55,575 nucleotides of DNA from Desulfobacterales bacterium (GTDB taxonomy: Bacteria; Desulfobacterota; Desulfobacteria; Desulfobacterales; JAEINQ01), in contig JAEINQ010000046.1 of the NCBI GenBank assembly GCA_016342285.1, positions 1 through 55,575 of the forward strand, written 5' to 3'. The position numbers were made by a program, and so were the translations under genes. Shown here one piece after another: positions 7,475 through 14,559 of the stretch. Position 1 is the first letter of the stretch; each line of letters begins with the position of its first letter. A model generated the notes under the pieces. The model had not been told where the DNA came from, searched no databases, and saw only the letters and a list, made by a program, of their open reading frames with translations.

Positions 7475-8877
7475 CTGGAAAAATCCTGATCGTAGATGAC
7501 GAAAAAGACATGCTGATGTTGCTGGAGCGGATCCTCGGCGAGGAAACCGACCATGAGATTGCCACCTGCGCCAACCCCATCGAGGCGTTGGAGCGGATCG
7601 ATCGGGAGCCTTTCGATCTGGTTCTGACCGATCTGAAGATGCCCGGAATGTCAGGTATCGTCCTGCTCGAAGCCATTCGCCGGAATCGGCCGGAAACAGC
7701 CGTGATTATCATGACGGCCTATGCCACCATCGACACCGCCGTGGAAGCCATTCATAAGGGGGCCAGCGACTATATTACCAAGCCGTTTCGGCGCGAACGG
7801 GTTCTGTTGACCATTGAAAAGGCCATGCGGTGGCGCGACATGGTCCGTGAGAACCACGCCCTGCGCCAGGCCCTGGCTGAAACGGCCGGCACCGCCCCCC
7901 TGGTGGGGACTTCACCGGCCATGAAACGGATCTTTTCACGGGTCCGCCAGGTGGCACCCACCACAGCCACCGTACTGATCACCGGACCGAGCGGTACGGG
8001 AAAAGAACTGGTGGCCCGGGCCATTCACCGCAACAGTCTGCGGGCCGAGGCCAAGCTGATCACGGTCAATTGCACGGCGCTTCCGGAAAACGTGCTGGAG
8101 AGTGAACTCTTTGGCCATGTCAAAGGGGCCTTTACCGGTGCCTGGAAAGACAAAAAGGGCCTTGTGGAGGAGGCTGGCGGCGGCACGCTTTTTCTTGACG
8201 AGATCGGGGACTTGAATCCGTTGATGCAGACCAAACTCCTGCGGCTTCTCCAGGATGGGGAGTTCAAGCCCGTTGGCAGCGTCACCACCCGGCGGGCGGA
8301 CCTGCGGTTCATCGCGGCGACCAACCGGGACCTGCGCCAGGGAATCCTGGACAAGACTTTTCGTGAGGACCTGTTCTACCGGCTCAATGTGGTCAATATC
8401 GACTTGCCGCCCCTGGAAGCACGGCGTAGCGACATCGCAGCGCTGAGCCGGTATTTTCTGCAAAAGATCAACGCGGCCAACGCCAAAAACATCGATGCCA
8501 TCAGCCCCGAGGCCATGAACCAGCTCATGACCCGTTCGTATCCGGGAAATGTCCGGGAACTGGAGAATCTCATCGAACGCGGCGTGATCTTTTGCATCGG
8601 CAATGTCCTCACCGAAGAGGACCTTTTTGGCGATGATGAGGCCCGTTCAGCAGCGTCGTGGAACTGGCCGGACCCGGCGTCCCTGCCCTTCAAGGAGGCC
8701 CGGGAGCAGGCCCTTTTGATGTTTCACCGGCACTATATCGAATCCTTGCTGCAGATCTGCCAGGGCAACATCAGCCGGGGGGCCGAGACTGCCGGGGTCC
8801 AGCGCCAGTACCTGCACCGCCTCATGAAAGAGGCCGGTGTCAATCCGGATGACTACCGGCAGCGCGGTAGGGATTGA
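7471..8877 (+). CDS. NtrC-family sigma-54-dependent response regulator
   Basis: Transcription activator that remodels sigma-54 RNA polymerase. Receiver domain with phospho-acceptor D54 (LTDLKMPG) and conserved K near 104 (TKPF). AAA+ domain with Walker A GPSGTGKE (172-179), the sigma-54 contact loop GAFTGA (219-224) and Walker B FLDEIGD (241-247). Fis-type helix-turn-helix at the C-terminus (about 435-462). Standard length (468 aa). It overlaps the kinase stop by 4 nt. I infer it is the best candidate to bind CTTTACANNNTGTAAAG, because that palindrome lies in front of its own operon. Its last 38 bp overlap the convergent UspA gene. Confidence 0.95.
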   Translation: MTGKILIVDDEKDMLMLLERILGEETDHEIATCANPIEALERIDREPFDLVLTDLKMPGMSGIVLLEAIRRNRPETAVIIMTAYATIDTAVEAIHKGASDYITKPFRRERVLLTIEKAMRWRDMVRENHALRQALAETAGTAPLVGTSPAMKRIFSRVRQVAPTTATVLITGPSGTGKELVARAIHRNSLRAEAKLITVNCTALPENVLESELFGHVKGAFTGAWKDKKGLVEEAGGGTLFLDEIGDLNPLMQTKLLRLLQDGEFKPVGSVTTRRADLRFIAATNRDLRQGILDKTFREDLFYRLNVVNIDLPPLEARRSDIAALSRYFLQKINAANAKNIDAISPEAMNQLMTRSYPGNVRELENLIERGVIFCIGNVLTEEDLFGDDEARSAASWNWPDPASLPFKEAREQALLMFHRHYIESLLQICQGNISRGAETAGVQRQYLHRLMKEAGVNPDDYRQRGRD

Positions 8878-9307
8878 TCAGTAGCACCGGAATGCCGGCC
8901 CGGCGGCAGACCCGTTGGGCCACCGACCCGAACACGATCCGGTCCAGCCCCTTTCTCCCGTGGGTGCCGATGATGATCAGGTCCATGGCCCGGTTGCGGG
9001 CATGGGCGATGATCTGCTCCGCGGCATCCCCTGCCACCACTTCGTAGCGGACGTCGGCAATATCGCCGAAGTACTGGTCCCGGAATTCCTCCAGGCGTCG
9101 CCAGGCCCCCTCCATGATCGCCTTTTCAAAATGGTCGATGGATTCGGAAGGGACGTAAACGGCTGAAAAATAATCGAGAATTCGAGCGACAAAGAGAAGA
9201 TGGACCGCGGACGAAAACCGGGTCGACATGGTTTTTACGTAAGGGACCATCAGCGGGGACGCATCGGAAAGGTCGACCGGAACGAGAATTTTGGCAAATG
9301 TTTCCAT
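8840..9307 (-). CDS. universal stress protein (UspA fold), ATP-binding type
   Basis: 155-aa single-domain Usp. N-terminal strand FAKILVPVDLSD and the ATP-binding motif G-2x-G-9x-G-S (GTHGRKGLDRIVFGS) near the C-terminus mark the nucleotide-binding subclass. I start at ATG 9307, preceded by AAGGAGGAG, rather than at 9340. The 3' end overlaps the convergent regulator by 38 bp. Likely in one transcript with the small CBS gene upstream. Role inferred only: stress or energy sensing. Confidence 0.9.
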   Translation of the reverse strand: METFAKILVPVDLSDASPLMVPYVKTMSTRFSSAVHLLFVARILDYFSAVYVPSESIDHFEKAIMEGAWRRLEEFRDQYFGDIADVRYEVVAGDAAEQIIAHARNRAMDLIIIGTHGRKGLDRIVFGSVAQRVCRRAGIPVLLINPYRAAGSHPD

Positions 9308-9365
9308 GGCGGGCTCCTCCTTAGGGTAGTTTCCATCCATTGGGCGTGGATTCTTTACTTCAGCG

Positions 9366-9602
9366 TTATCGGCCGGGTCGCTGTTGGGTCTGGCGAAAAC
9401 AAAGCCCTAGCCGTTCAAATGCGTCGTCGATACGGATGCATCCGACGGCATGACCGTTTAAGACCACGGCGACTTCCGTCAACCCGCGCTCAGCCATCAA
9501 TGCCACGGCATCGATGACTTTGTCGTCGAGGCTTACGGAGGGGGCAGTAGCCAAGCCCCTTGGATAAGGAAGCAGGATATCCCGTACGCGGCTTTCTTTC
9601 AT
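9366..9602 (-). CDS. small CBS-domain protein
   Basis: 78-aa protein with a single CBS-like unit: VRDILLPYP (start), a helix DKVIDAVALMAERGLTEVAV, and VGCIRIDDAFE, the usual sheet-helix ending. CBS domains bind adenine nucleotides as pairs, so this would have to dimerise. It lies 58 bp upstream of the UspA gene on the same strand and probably shares its transcript. The ribosome site is weak (GGAA). Could also be a truncated two-CBS protein. Confidence 0.65.
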   Translation of the reverse strand: MKESRVRDILLPYPRGLATAPSVSLDDKVIDAVALMAERGLTEVAVVLNGHAVGCIRIDDAFERLGLCFRQTQQRPGR

Positions 9603-10077
9603 GGCAGTTCCATGAACCGGTAAAGGGTCGCCAAAGACGGTTGGAAACGTTCACAAGTGTCCATCCATGAAAACCGACAGTCATGGATGGGCATTAAATT
9701 AGCAAAAAGGATGCCACGCGGGCCGCCAAGACCGGTCCGGCCTTTACCGGCCCGGCCAAAGCACTGCCGGGTCGGCGATCCGCCCCGAAATTGCCCTGCC
9801 TGCCCGCGGCAACGTCCGCCGCCGATTTCTTCCTGCCCCCTGCCTCCGGTGTCCACCCACAAAAGACAGTCTGTCTCCCCGTTGTCTCCCTCACGAGGGC
9901 ACCACCTGCAAAACAGGCGGTGACGTCTTTTGCCCATAGTCATTTAAAAATGAAAAAATACGGAACGTTAAAAGAGTTTCTCGTTTCGTGTCCACCTTGG
10001 CACGCCTTTTGTTCTACTGACGCCACAGAATGGGAATTCACGTCAACCCGCGTTAAGGATTTTCAGGAGGAGAAAAG
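9603..10077. other. divergent intergenic with hairpins and a sigma-54-like site
   Basis: CCATCCATGA (9661-9670) and TCATGGATGG (9681-9690) form a perfect 10-bp stem with a 10-base loop. CACCACCTG (9900-9908) and CAGGCGGTG (9914-9922) form an 8/9 inverted repeat about 75 bp upstream of the sigma-54-like site at 9998. A Pro-rich plus-strand ORF at 9657-9923 has no ribosome site or family resemblance and I do not call it. Confidence 0.5.
9998..10013 (+). promoter_or_regulatory. sigma-54-like promoter of the antiporter operon
   Basis: TGGCACG (9998-10004), four bases, TTGTT (10009-10013). The -24 element is perfect; the -12 has GT instead of GC. It is 65 bp before the antiporter start. The inverted repeat at 9900-9922 could be its activator site. 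Confidence 0.4.
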
Positions 10078-11145
10078 ATGGGCCATACCCTATTGCGGTG
10101 GATCGGAGATGAAGCCGTGCTGAACCATTTCATTGCCGGGATCTCAACGCCGGTGCTCTGCCTCATCATCGCCGTATGCATTGTCGTTTTGAGCAAGGGT
10201 GCCGATTGGATGATCGACGGGGTCGTGTCTCTGGCCCAGCGGACCGGGCTGCCCAAGATCGTTATCGGCGCCACCGTCGTTTCCCTGGGCACCACCATGC
10301 CCGAGGCCTTTGTGTCGGTGATGGCGGCCTTCATGGGCAACCCGGGACTGGCCCTGGGAAACGGGGTCGGTTCCATCATCGCCGATACCGGCCTGATCTT
10401 CGGACTGACCTGCATTCTGGCCGTGGTACCGGTGAACCGTTTTATCTTAAACCGGACCGGATGGGTCCAGGTCGGTTCCGCCACCCTGCTGGTGGTCATC
10501 TCGCTGATTTCCCTGGCGGTGGCCAGCGGTGAGCCCATGCTGACCCGGCCGGTGGGCCTTATGTTCCTCTTCCTGCTCGGCGCTTATCTCTTTGTTACCT
10601 ACAAGTGGGCCAAGCAGGGCGGCGGCATGAACCTGGATGAGGACGGGGACGGCGATGAAGGGGATCCTCTGGGGCTCGGCCAGAGCTGGCTGATGGTGAT
10701 CGGTGGCCTTTTCTTCGTGGTGGCCGCGGCCCGGGTGCTGGTGCCTGCCGCCTCGGAGATCGCCTTTCGCTTCGGGGTGCCCGAAGACGTGATCGCTGCG
10801 ACCATGGTGGCCTTTGGCACATCGTTGCCGGAGCTCATGACAGCCATTGCCGCCATCCGCAAGGGTCACCCGGAAATCACCGTGGGCAACGTGGTGGGGG
10901 CCGATGTCCTCAACTGTCTCTTTGTCATCGGGGCCGCGGCCACGGCCCGTCCCCTGGCCATTCCGCCCAACTTTTTCTTCTTTCACTTTCCGGCCATGCT
11001 CATCATCCTCTACTCCTTCCGGCTGTTCATCTCCATGAACAAGGATGGTCGCTTTAAACGGTACCAGGGGGCGTGGCTGCTGACTGTCTATGCCGTGTAC
11101 GTGATCCTGCAATACAGCCTGAACATGGGTGGTTCGGGCCTGTGA
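10078..11145 (+). CDS. Ca2+/Na+ antiporter family (CaCA, YrbG-like)
   Basis: Inner-membrane cation exchanger. The two inverted alpha-repeats of the family are clear: VVSLGTTMPEAFVS with GNGVGSIIADTG in the first half, and VAFGTSLPELMTA with GNVVGADVLNC in the second, each bearing the acidic ion-binding Glu (MPE, LPE). About ten hydrophobic segments are split by an acidic cytoplasmic loop (DEDGDGDEGD, about 185-194). Length 355 aa is near the family norm. Strong ribosome site AGGAGGAG. It is followed by the TauE-type gene 77 bp later, likely one operon. Confidence 0.92.
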   Translation: MGHTLLRWIGDEAVLNHFIAGISTPVLCLIIAVCIVVLSKGADWMIDGVVSLAQRTGLPKIVIGATVVSLGTTMPEAFVSVMAAFMGNPGLALGNGVGSIIADTGLIFGLTCILAVVPVNRFILNRTGWVQVGSATLLVVISLISLAVASGEPMLTRPVGLMFLFLLGAYLFVTYKWAKQGGGMNLDEDGDGDEGDPLGLGQSWLMVIGGLFFVVAAARVLVPAASEIAFRFGVPEDVIAATMVAFGTSLPELMTAIAAIRKGHPEITVGNVVGADVLNCLFVIGAAATARPLAIPPNFFFFHFPAMLIILYSFRLFISMNKDGRFKRYQGAWLLTVYAVYVILQYSLNMGGSGL

Positions 11146-11222
11146 TGTTGAGCGTATTTTGGCGGCTTTGAGCCGCCCGGTTCGATGCTTCAATGAGCGA
11201 AAACAACTAAAGGAGGCTTCTG

Positions 11223-12266
11223 GTGGAAAATGTCAAACAGGAAAAGCAGATGGGGTGGGAAGTGGCCCGGGAACTGGAGGAGAAAAAAAAGACCATCATC
11301 GAGCGGTTCATGCCGGAATGGCGCCACATCAAGGCCGCCCTGGGGGGGGTGTTCGTCTTCTTCCTGGTCTTTCTGGTGGGCATCTGGCTGGCGGGAAACC
11401 CCTTTGAGCCGACCGTTCGGATCCAGAGCAAGTGGGTGGTCAGCCACGGCCTGGTGGGAAACGACTGGGGCATAATCTGGAGCGTTGTTCTGATAGCCGC
11501 TTTTTTCGAGTTCATGGATGCATCGGCCGGCATGGGGTTTGGCACGGCCCTGACCCCGCTGCTGCTGGTGATGGGTTTTGACCCCAAGCAGATCGTTCCG
11601 GTGGTGATGATCCAGCAGGGGGTGGCCGGTATCGTCGGGGCTTTTCTCCATCGGGAATTCGAGAACGTGGAGTGGAAATTCAGTCCCATGAGCGAGACCG
11701 TCAAGTTGTGGATGATCATCGGCCTGACAGGGTGTGTGGCCGTGACAATCTCCATCTTCGGTGTTTACAAAGTCCTGCATGTCGACAAGATCTGGATCAA
11801 GCTCTATGTGGCTGTCTTGCTGCTGATGATGGGTTTTATCTCCATCTTCCAATCCCGAAAGGACCGTCCCTACAGGCCGGGCAGGATGTTCGGATACGCT
11901 GCCTTGGCCGGCTTTAACAAAGGGGTCGGTGGCGGCGGATACGGCCCGGTGGTGACCATCGGCGGGCTGCTGGCCGGCGTGCCGGTCAAGAGCATGCTGG
12001 CGGTCACGGCCATCAGCGAGGGGACGGTGAGCGGCTTTGCCATTATCGTCTGGCTGGCCCTTTTGAGCAGCGGTGTCCAGATCGACTACCTGCTGCTGCC
12101 GTCCATGATGATCGCCACCATGTTCTCCGCGGTGGCGGCCCCTTACATGACCCGGGTTTTTCCGGAGAAGGCATGGAAGATCGTGGTGCCGTCCTATTGT
12201 GTCATCGTGGCGGTGATCTGCTTTTGGAAGATCATTCCCGGTGTCATGGCCAAGCTGGCCGGCTGA
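11223..12266 (+). CDS. TauE/SafE-family sulfite/organosulfonate exporter-like membrane protein
   Basis: 347-aa polytopic protein of the TauE/SafE (DUF81) family. A charged N-terminal cytosolic segment (1-35) precedes TM1. Two family repeats are seen around ASAGMGFGTALTPLLLVMGF and GVGGGGYGPVVTIGGLLAGV, each Gly-rich before a helix. Members export sulfite, sulfoacetate or similar anions, a plausible role in a sulfur-metabolising anaerobe, but the substrate is not proven. GTG start at 11223 preceded by AAAGGAGG. A strong terminator hairpin follows at 12313. Confidence 0.9.
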   Translation: MENVKQEKQMGWEVARELEEKKKTIIERFMPEWRHIKAALGGVFVFFLVFLVGIWLAGNPFEPTVRIQSKWVVSHGLVGNDWGIIWSVVLIAAFFEFMDASAGMGFGTALTPLLLVMGFDPKQIVPVVMIQQGVAGIVGAFLHREFENVEWKFSPMSETVKLWMIIGLTGCVAVTISIFGVYKVLHVDKIWIKLYVAVLLLMMGFISIFQSRKDRPYRPGRMFGYAALAGFNKGVGGGGYGPVVTIGGLLAGVPVKSMLAVTAISEGTVSGFAIIVWLALLSSGVQIDYLLLPSMMIATMFSAVAAPYMTRVFPEKAWKIVVPSYCVIVAVICFWKIIPGVMAKLAG

Positions 12267-12312
12267 TGACGACGGCTGCCGCATTCCTATCGGTTGCGGC
12301 AGTTGCGCTGAC

Positions 12313-12355
12313 AGGGGCCCCGCGGATGGGTTCGGGGCCCCTTTCTTCCTCTTAA
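12313..12355 (+). terminator. rho-independent-like terminator after tauE-like gene
   Basis: Perfect 9-bp stem AGGGGCCCC / GGGGCCCCT (12313-12321 and 12334-12342) followed by a pyrimidine-rich TTTCTTCCTCTT run, 47 bp after the stop. Confidence 0.75.
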
Positions 12356-12381
12356 CCCGCGTGATATGGAGCCTTTTGAAG

Positions 12382-12906
12382 ATGGAAAAAATCATTTGCC
12401 CCGCCAATCCGACCGCCGACGCCCATGGGGATTACCTGCGCCGACGTTCCCGCAGCCTGGGAACGACCATGGTGGTGATGGGAGCGAGTTTCGCCCTTTA
12501 CTATCTCGGCTTTTTCGGCGGTGTGACCGGCCCTCTTGAGCCCGAGCGCCTGGGCGCGATCCTGGCCGGCATGGGGATGACCCAGCGCCATGTGCTGGTC
12601 ATTTTGCTGAGCATTCTGATCATGGCTGCCACCTGGAACTGGCTCTACAACCTGGTGGGTCTGATGACGGGGACCCGGCTGCGCTGCTCCGGCCCGGGCA
12701 CCGGTGGCCAGGGCCTTTGTGGCGGCGTCGTGCGGCGCGAGCGATCGGTAATCAAGCGAAGCGGCAGGACCGTCACGGTCTATGTCTGCCCCCACGGGCA
12801 CCGGCGGCCCGAGGCCCATTTCCAACCGGTGCGAAAGGGGACGGTCAGTCATTGCCTGTGGGTGACGGCCCTGGTCTTTTGCCTGGTGACCTTTTTCCTG
12901 GGGTAG
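12382..12906 (+). CDS. hypothetical membrane protein (174 aa)
   Basis: No family recognised. I start at ATG 12382 (GGAG at 12367-12370), not at 12241 where the frame opens inside the upstream gene. Visible: N-terminal MEKIICPANPT with a Cys, a hydrophobic segment LGTTMVVMGASFALYYLGFF, a second at VLVILLSILIMAATWNWLY, a basic, Cys-containing cytosolic stretch (RLRCSGPG, VYVCPHGHRR), and a third C-terminal hydrophobic helix (CLWVTALVFCLVTFFLG). Possibly an accessory protein for the anion exporter upstream; inference only. Confidence 0.6.
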   Translation: MEKIICPANPTADAHGDYLRRRSRSLGTTMVVMGASFALYYLGFFGGVTGPLEPERLGAILAGMGMTQRHVLVILLSILIMAATWNWLYNLVGLMTGTRLRCSGPGTGGQGLCGGVVRRERSVIKRSGRTVTVYVCPHGHRRPEAHFQPVRKGTVSHCLWVTALVFCLVTFFLG

Positions 12907-12963
12907 TGGCACGACCCGGCTTGCCGATTTAAGGGGGTGCTTGCCCCGGGGGGAAGAGAGACC

Positions 12964-13398
12964 ATGGTCCAGGCGTCAGAGACGAAGAAACCGAATCCGG
13001 CCGGCGGATCCAAGGCCGGAATGTGGACCCGATGGAAACAACGGGTTGCGGCCCTGAAGATCGAAACCTATGCCCTTTACCTTGCGGCACGGGATCCGCG
13101 GGTTCCCTGGTATGCCAAGGTTCTTGCCGCCTCGGTGGCTGCCTACCTGCTGAGCCCCATCGATTTGATACCGGATGTGATTCCCGTGCTGGGCGCACTG
13201 GACGACCTGATTCTGGTCCCCTTGGGGATATGGCTGGCCTTGAGGATGATTCCCGATCCGGTGCTTCAGACCTGTCGCATGCAGGCCCACAAAGCCATGG
13301 CAGGCAATCGGCCCGTCGTGTCCCGGACGGCCGGTGTTGTGGTGATCGCCCTGTGGATACTGGCCGTCATCTGGCTGGCCTGGCTGGTCTTTGGCTGA
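12964..13398 (+). CDS. YkvA-like DUF1232 membrane protein
   Basis: 144-aa protein with the DUF1232 core: helix WYAKVLAASVAAYLLSPIDL, then IPDVIPVLGALDDLILVPLG, and the LALRMIP continuation. A C-terminal TM helix (VVVIALWILAVIWLAWLVFG) anchors it. ATG 12964 follows a GGGGGGAAGAG ribosome site. The molecular function of DUF1232 proteins is not established. It lies 57 bp after the previous gene on the same strand, possibly co-transcribed. Confidence 0.85.
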   Translation: MVQASETKKPNPAGGSKAGMWTRWKQRVAALKIETYALYLAARDPRVPWYAKVLAASVAAYLLSPIDLIPDVIPVLGALDDLILVPLGIWLALRMIPDPVLQTCRMQAHKAMAGNRPVVSRTAGVVVIALWILAVIWLAWLVFG

Positions 13399-13425
13399 AC
13401 CGCCGGAGGCTGTTTGATTCTTTGC

Positions 13426-13446
13426 TTGGACATTGAAAATTGACAG
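13426..13446 (+). repeat. three heptamer units of the TTGGAYA family
   Basis: TTGGACA, TTGAAAA, TTGACAG in exact 7-bp register. The same 7-bp units form longer arrays at 16261-16398 and about 52441-52480. Confidence 0.6.
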
Positions 13447-13594
13447 CCCCGTAAAAAGTCCATTTTCACCACGAAGAACACGAAGAGCACGAAGGATTAT
13501 AAAACAATATATAATGATTTCAGCTTTGTGTGCTTCGTGCTCTTCGTGGTGAATTAAAAAAAGAGGCATGTTGGCGAATTTTTACGAAAGCATC
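13442..13594. repeat. MITE-like palindromic element with 9-bp unit arms
   Basis: Terminal inverted repeats GACAGCCCCGTAAAAAGTC (13442-13460) and, reading inward from the right, GATGCTTTCGTAAAAATTC (13594-13576). Inside, a second inverted repeat pairs 13465-13494 with 13524-13553; its arms are near-tandem 9-bp units of the CACGAAGAG type (three per arm). No ORF. Related ends occur at 25128 and 55273. Lies 44 bp downstream of a stop codon and 77 bp upstream of the next gene. Confidence 0.75.
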
Positions 13595-13671
13595 AAAATT
13601 GGATATTAAGCATTTACCCCTTTTTAGGGGGCCATTCGCTTAGCGGGTGGGGTATTACTTAGAGGACGCCC

Positions 13672-14526
13672 ATGAAACCGACCCGTGTCTTGCTGGTGGA
13701 CGATGAAGCCCGGTTCGTGGAAACCCTGGCCCGGATTCTTCTGGCTCGGGGGTTTGCCGTAGATACGGCCCCGAGCGGCGAGGCGGCCCTGTCACGTCTG
13801 GAACAGGGCGGCGGCATGGATGTCGCCGTGGTCGATCTTCGCATGCCCGGTATGGACGGTATCGCCACCTTGCAGGCCATCAAGGGGATCGATTCGCGGA
13901 TCCAGGTGATCATGCTCACCGGTCACGGCTCCCTGGAGACCGGCGTCGAGGCGATTCGGGAAGGGGCTTTTGATTATCTGATGAAACCGTGCGATCCGTC
14001 GGATCTGATTGAAAAAATCAACGAAGCGGTGACCGTGGAGGCCATACGGGCCCATCCCGTGCTTTGGTCCAGAACCCGGGCCGCGGAGGTTTTGTTCCAT
14101 CCCTTTCGGCGTCTGGAGCCCCACCAGCCCCTTGCCGACGCCCTGGCGATGTTTGCCGGCGATTGGGGAGGGGGGGCGGCTCCGGAGGCGCTTTTTGTCG
14201 TCGATGCCCAGGGCCGGCTCCGGGGAATGGTCACGCGACGGGACCTGGTGGGTGAAGCCGGCCGGGCCAACCCGGGGCAACCGGTGACTTGGGAAACCCT
14301 GGGCCGGCATCCCGAGTGGCTTCCCAATCGGCGACTGGAAGAAATTTTGCATCCGGAAATTATTACCACCGATTCCGGGGCCCCACTGGTTGATGTGGCC
14401 CGGTGCATGTTCCACAACCATTGTCGAAGCATGCCGGTGGTCGATGGCGAAAGATTCATGGGCGTGGTCCGCCTCAAAGACGTGCTGGCGTATCTTGACA
14501 CTGCCGACCTGTCCTTGGACAGTTAA
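13672..14526 (+). CDS. response regulator with receiver and CBS-pair domains
   Basis: 284-aa regulator: receiver 1-120 with DD at 10-11, phospho-acceptor D55 (VVDLRMPG) and KPC lysine near 105, followed by a paired CBS module (about 140-280; segments LFVVDAQGRLRGMVTRRDL and MPVVDGERFMGVVRLKDVL). No DNA-binding domain, so output is probably through adenine-nucleotide sensing by the CBS pair and a protein partner. Directly precedes the kinase at 14560 (33 bp gap). A paralogue with the same layout lies at 33402-34304. Confidence 0.92.
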   Translation: MKPTRVLLVDDEARFVETLARILLARGFAVDTAPSGEAALSRLEQGGGMDVAVVDLRMPGMDGIATLQAIKGIDSRIQVIMLTGHGSLETGVEAIREGAFDYLMKPCDPSDLIEKINEAVTVEAIRAHPVLWSRTRAAEVLFHPFRRLEPHQPLADALAMFAGDWGGGAAPEALFVVDAQGRLRGMVTRRDLVGEAGRANPGQPVTWETLGRHPEWLPNRRLEEILHPEIITTDSGAPLVDVARCMFHNHCRSMPVVDGERFMGVVRLKDVLAYLDTADLSLDS

Positions 14527-14559
14527 CGCCGCGGCGGATCATGGAAAGAGGCCACTGAC

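Noticed and set aside
9657..9923. 88-aa Pro/Arg-rich plus-strand ORF
   Set aside because: Low-complexity composition from GC-rich DNA, no ribosome site, no family resemblance.
12906..12931. TGGCACG...TTGCC as a sigma-54 promoter for the DUF1232 gene
   Set aside because: The spacing between the two elements is 7 bases instead of 4, so -24 and -12 are out of phase.
13442..13594. CRISPR array, because of evenly spaced short repeats
   Set aside because: Units are contiguous 9-mers in inverted arms without spacers, and no cas genes are present.
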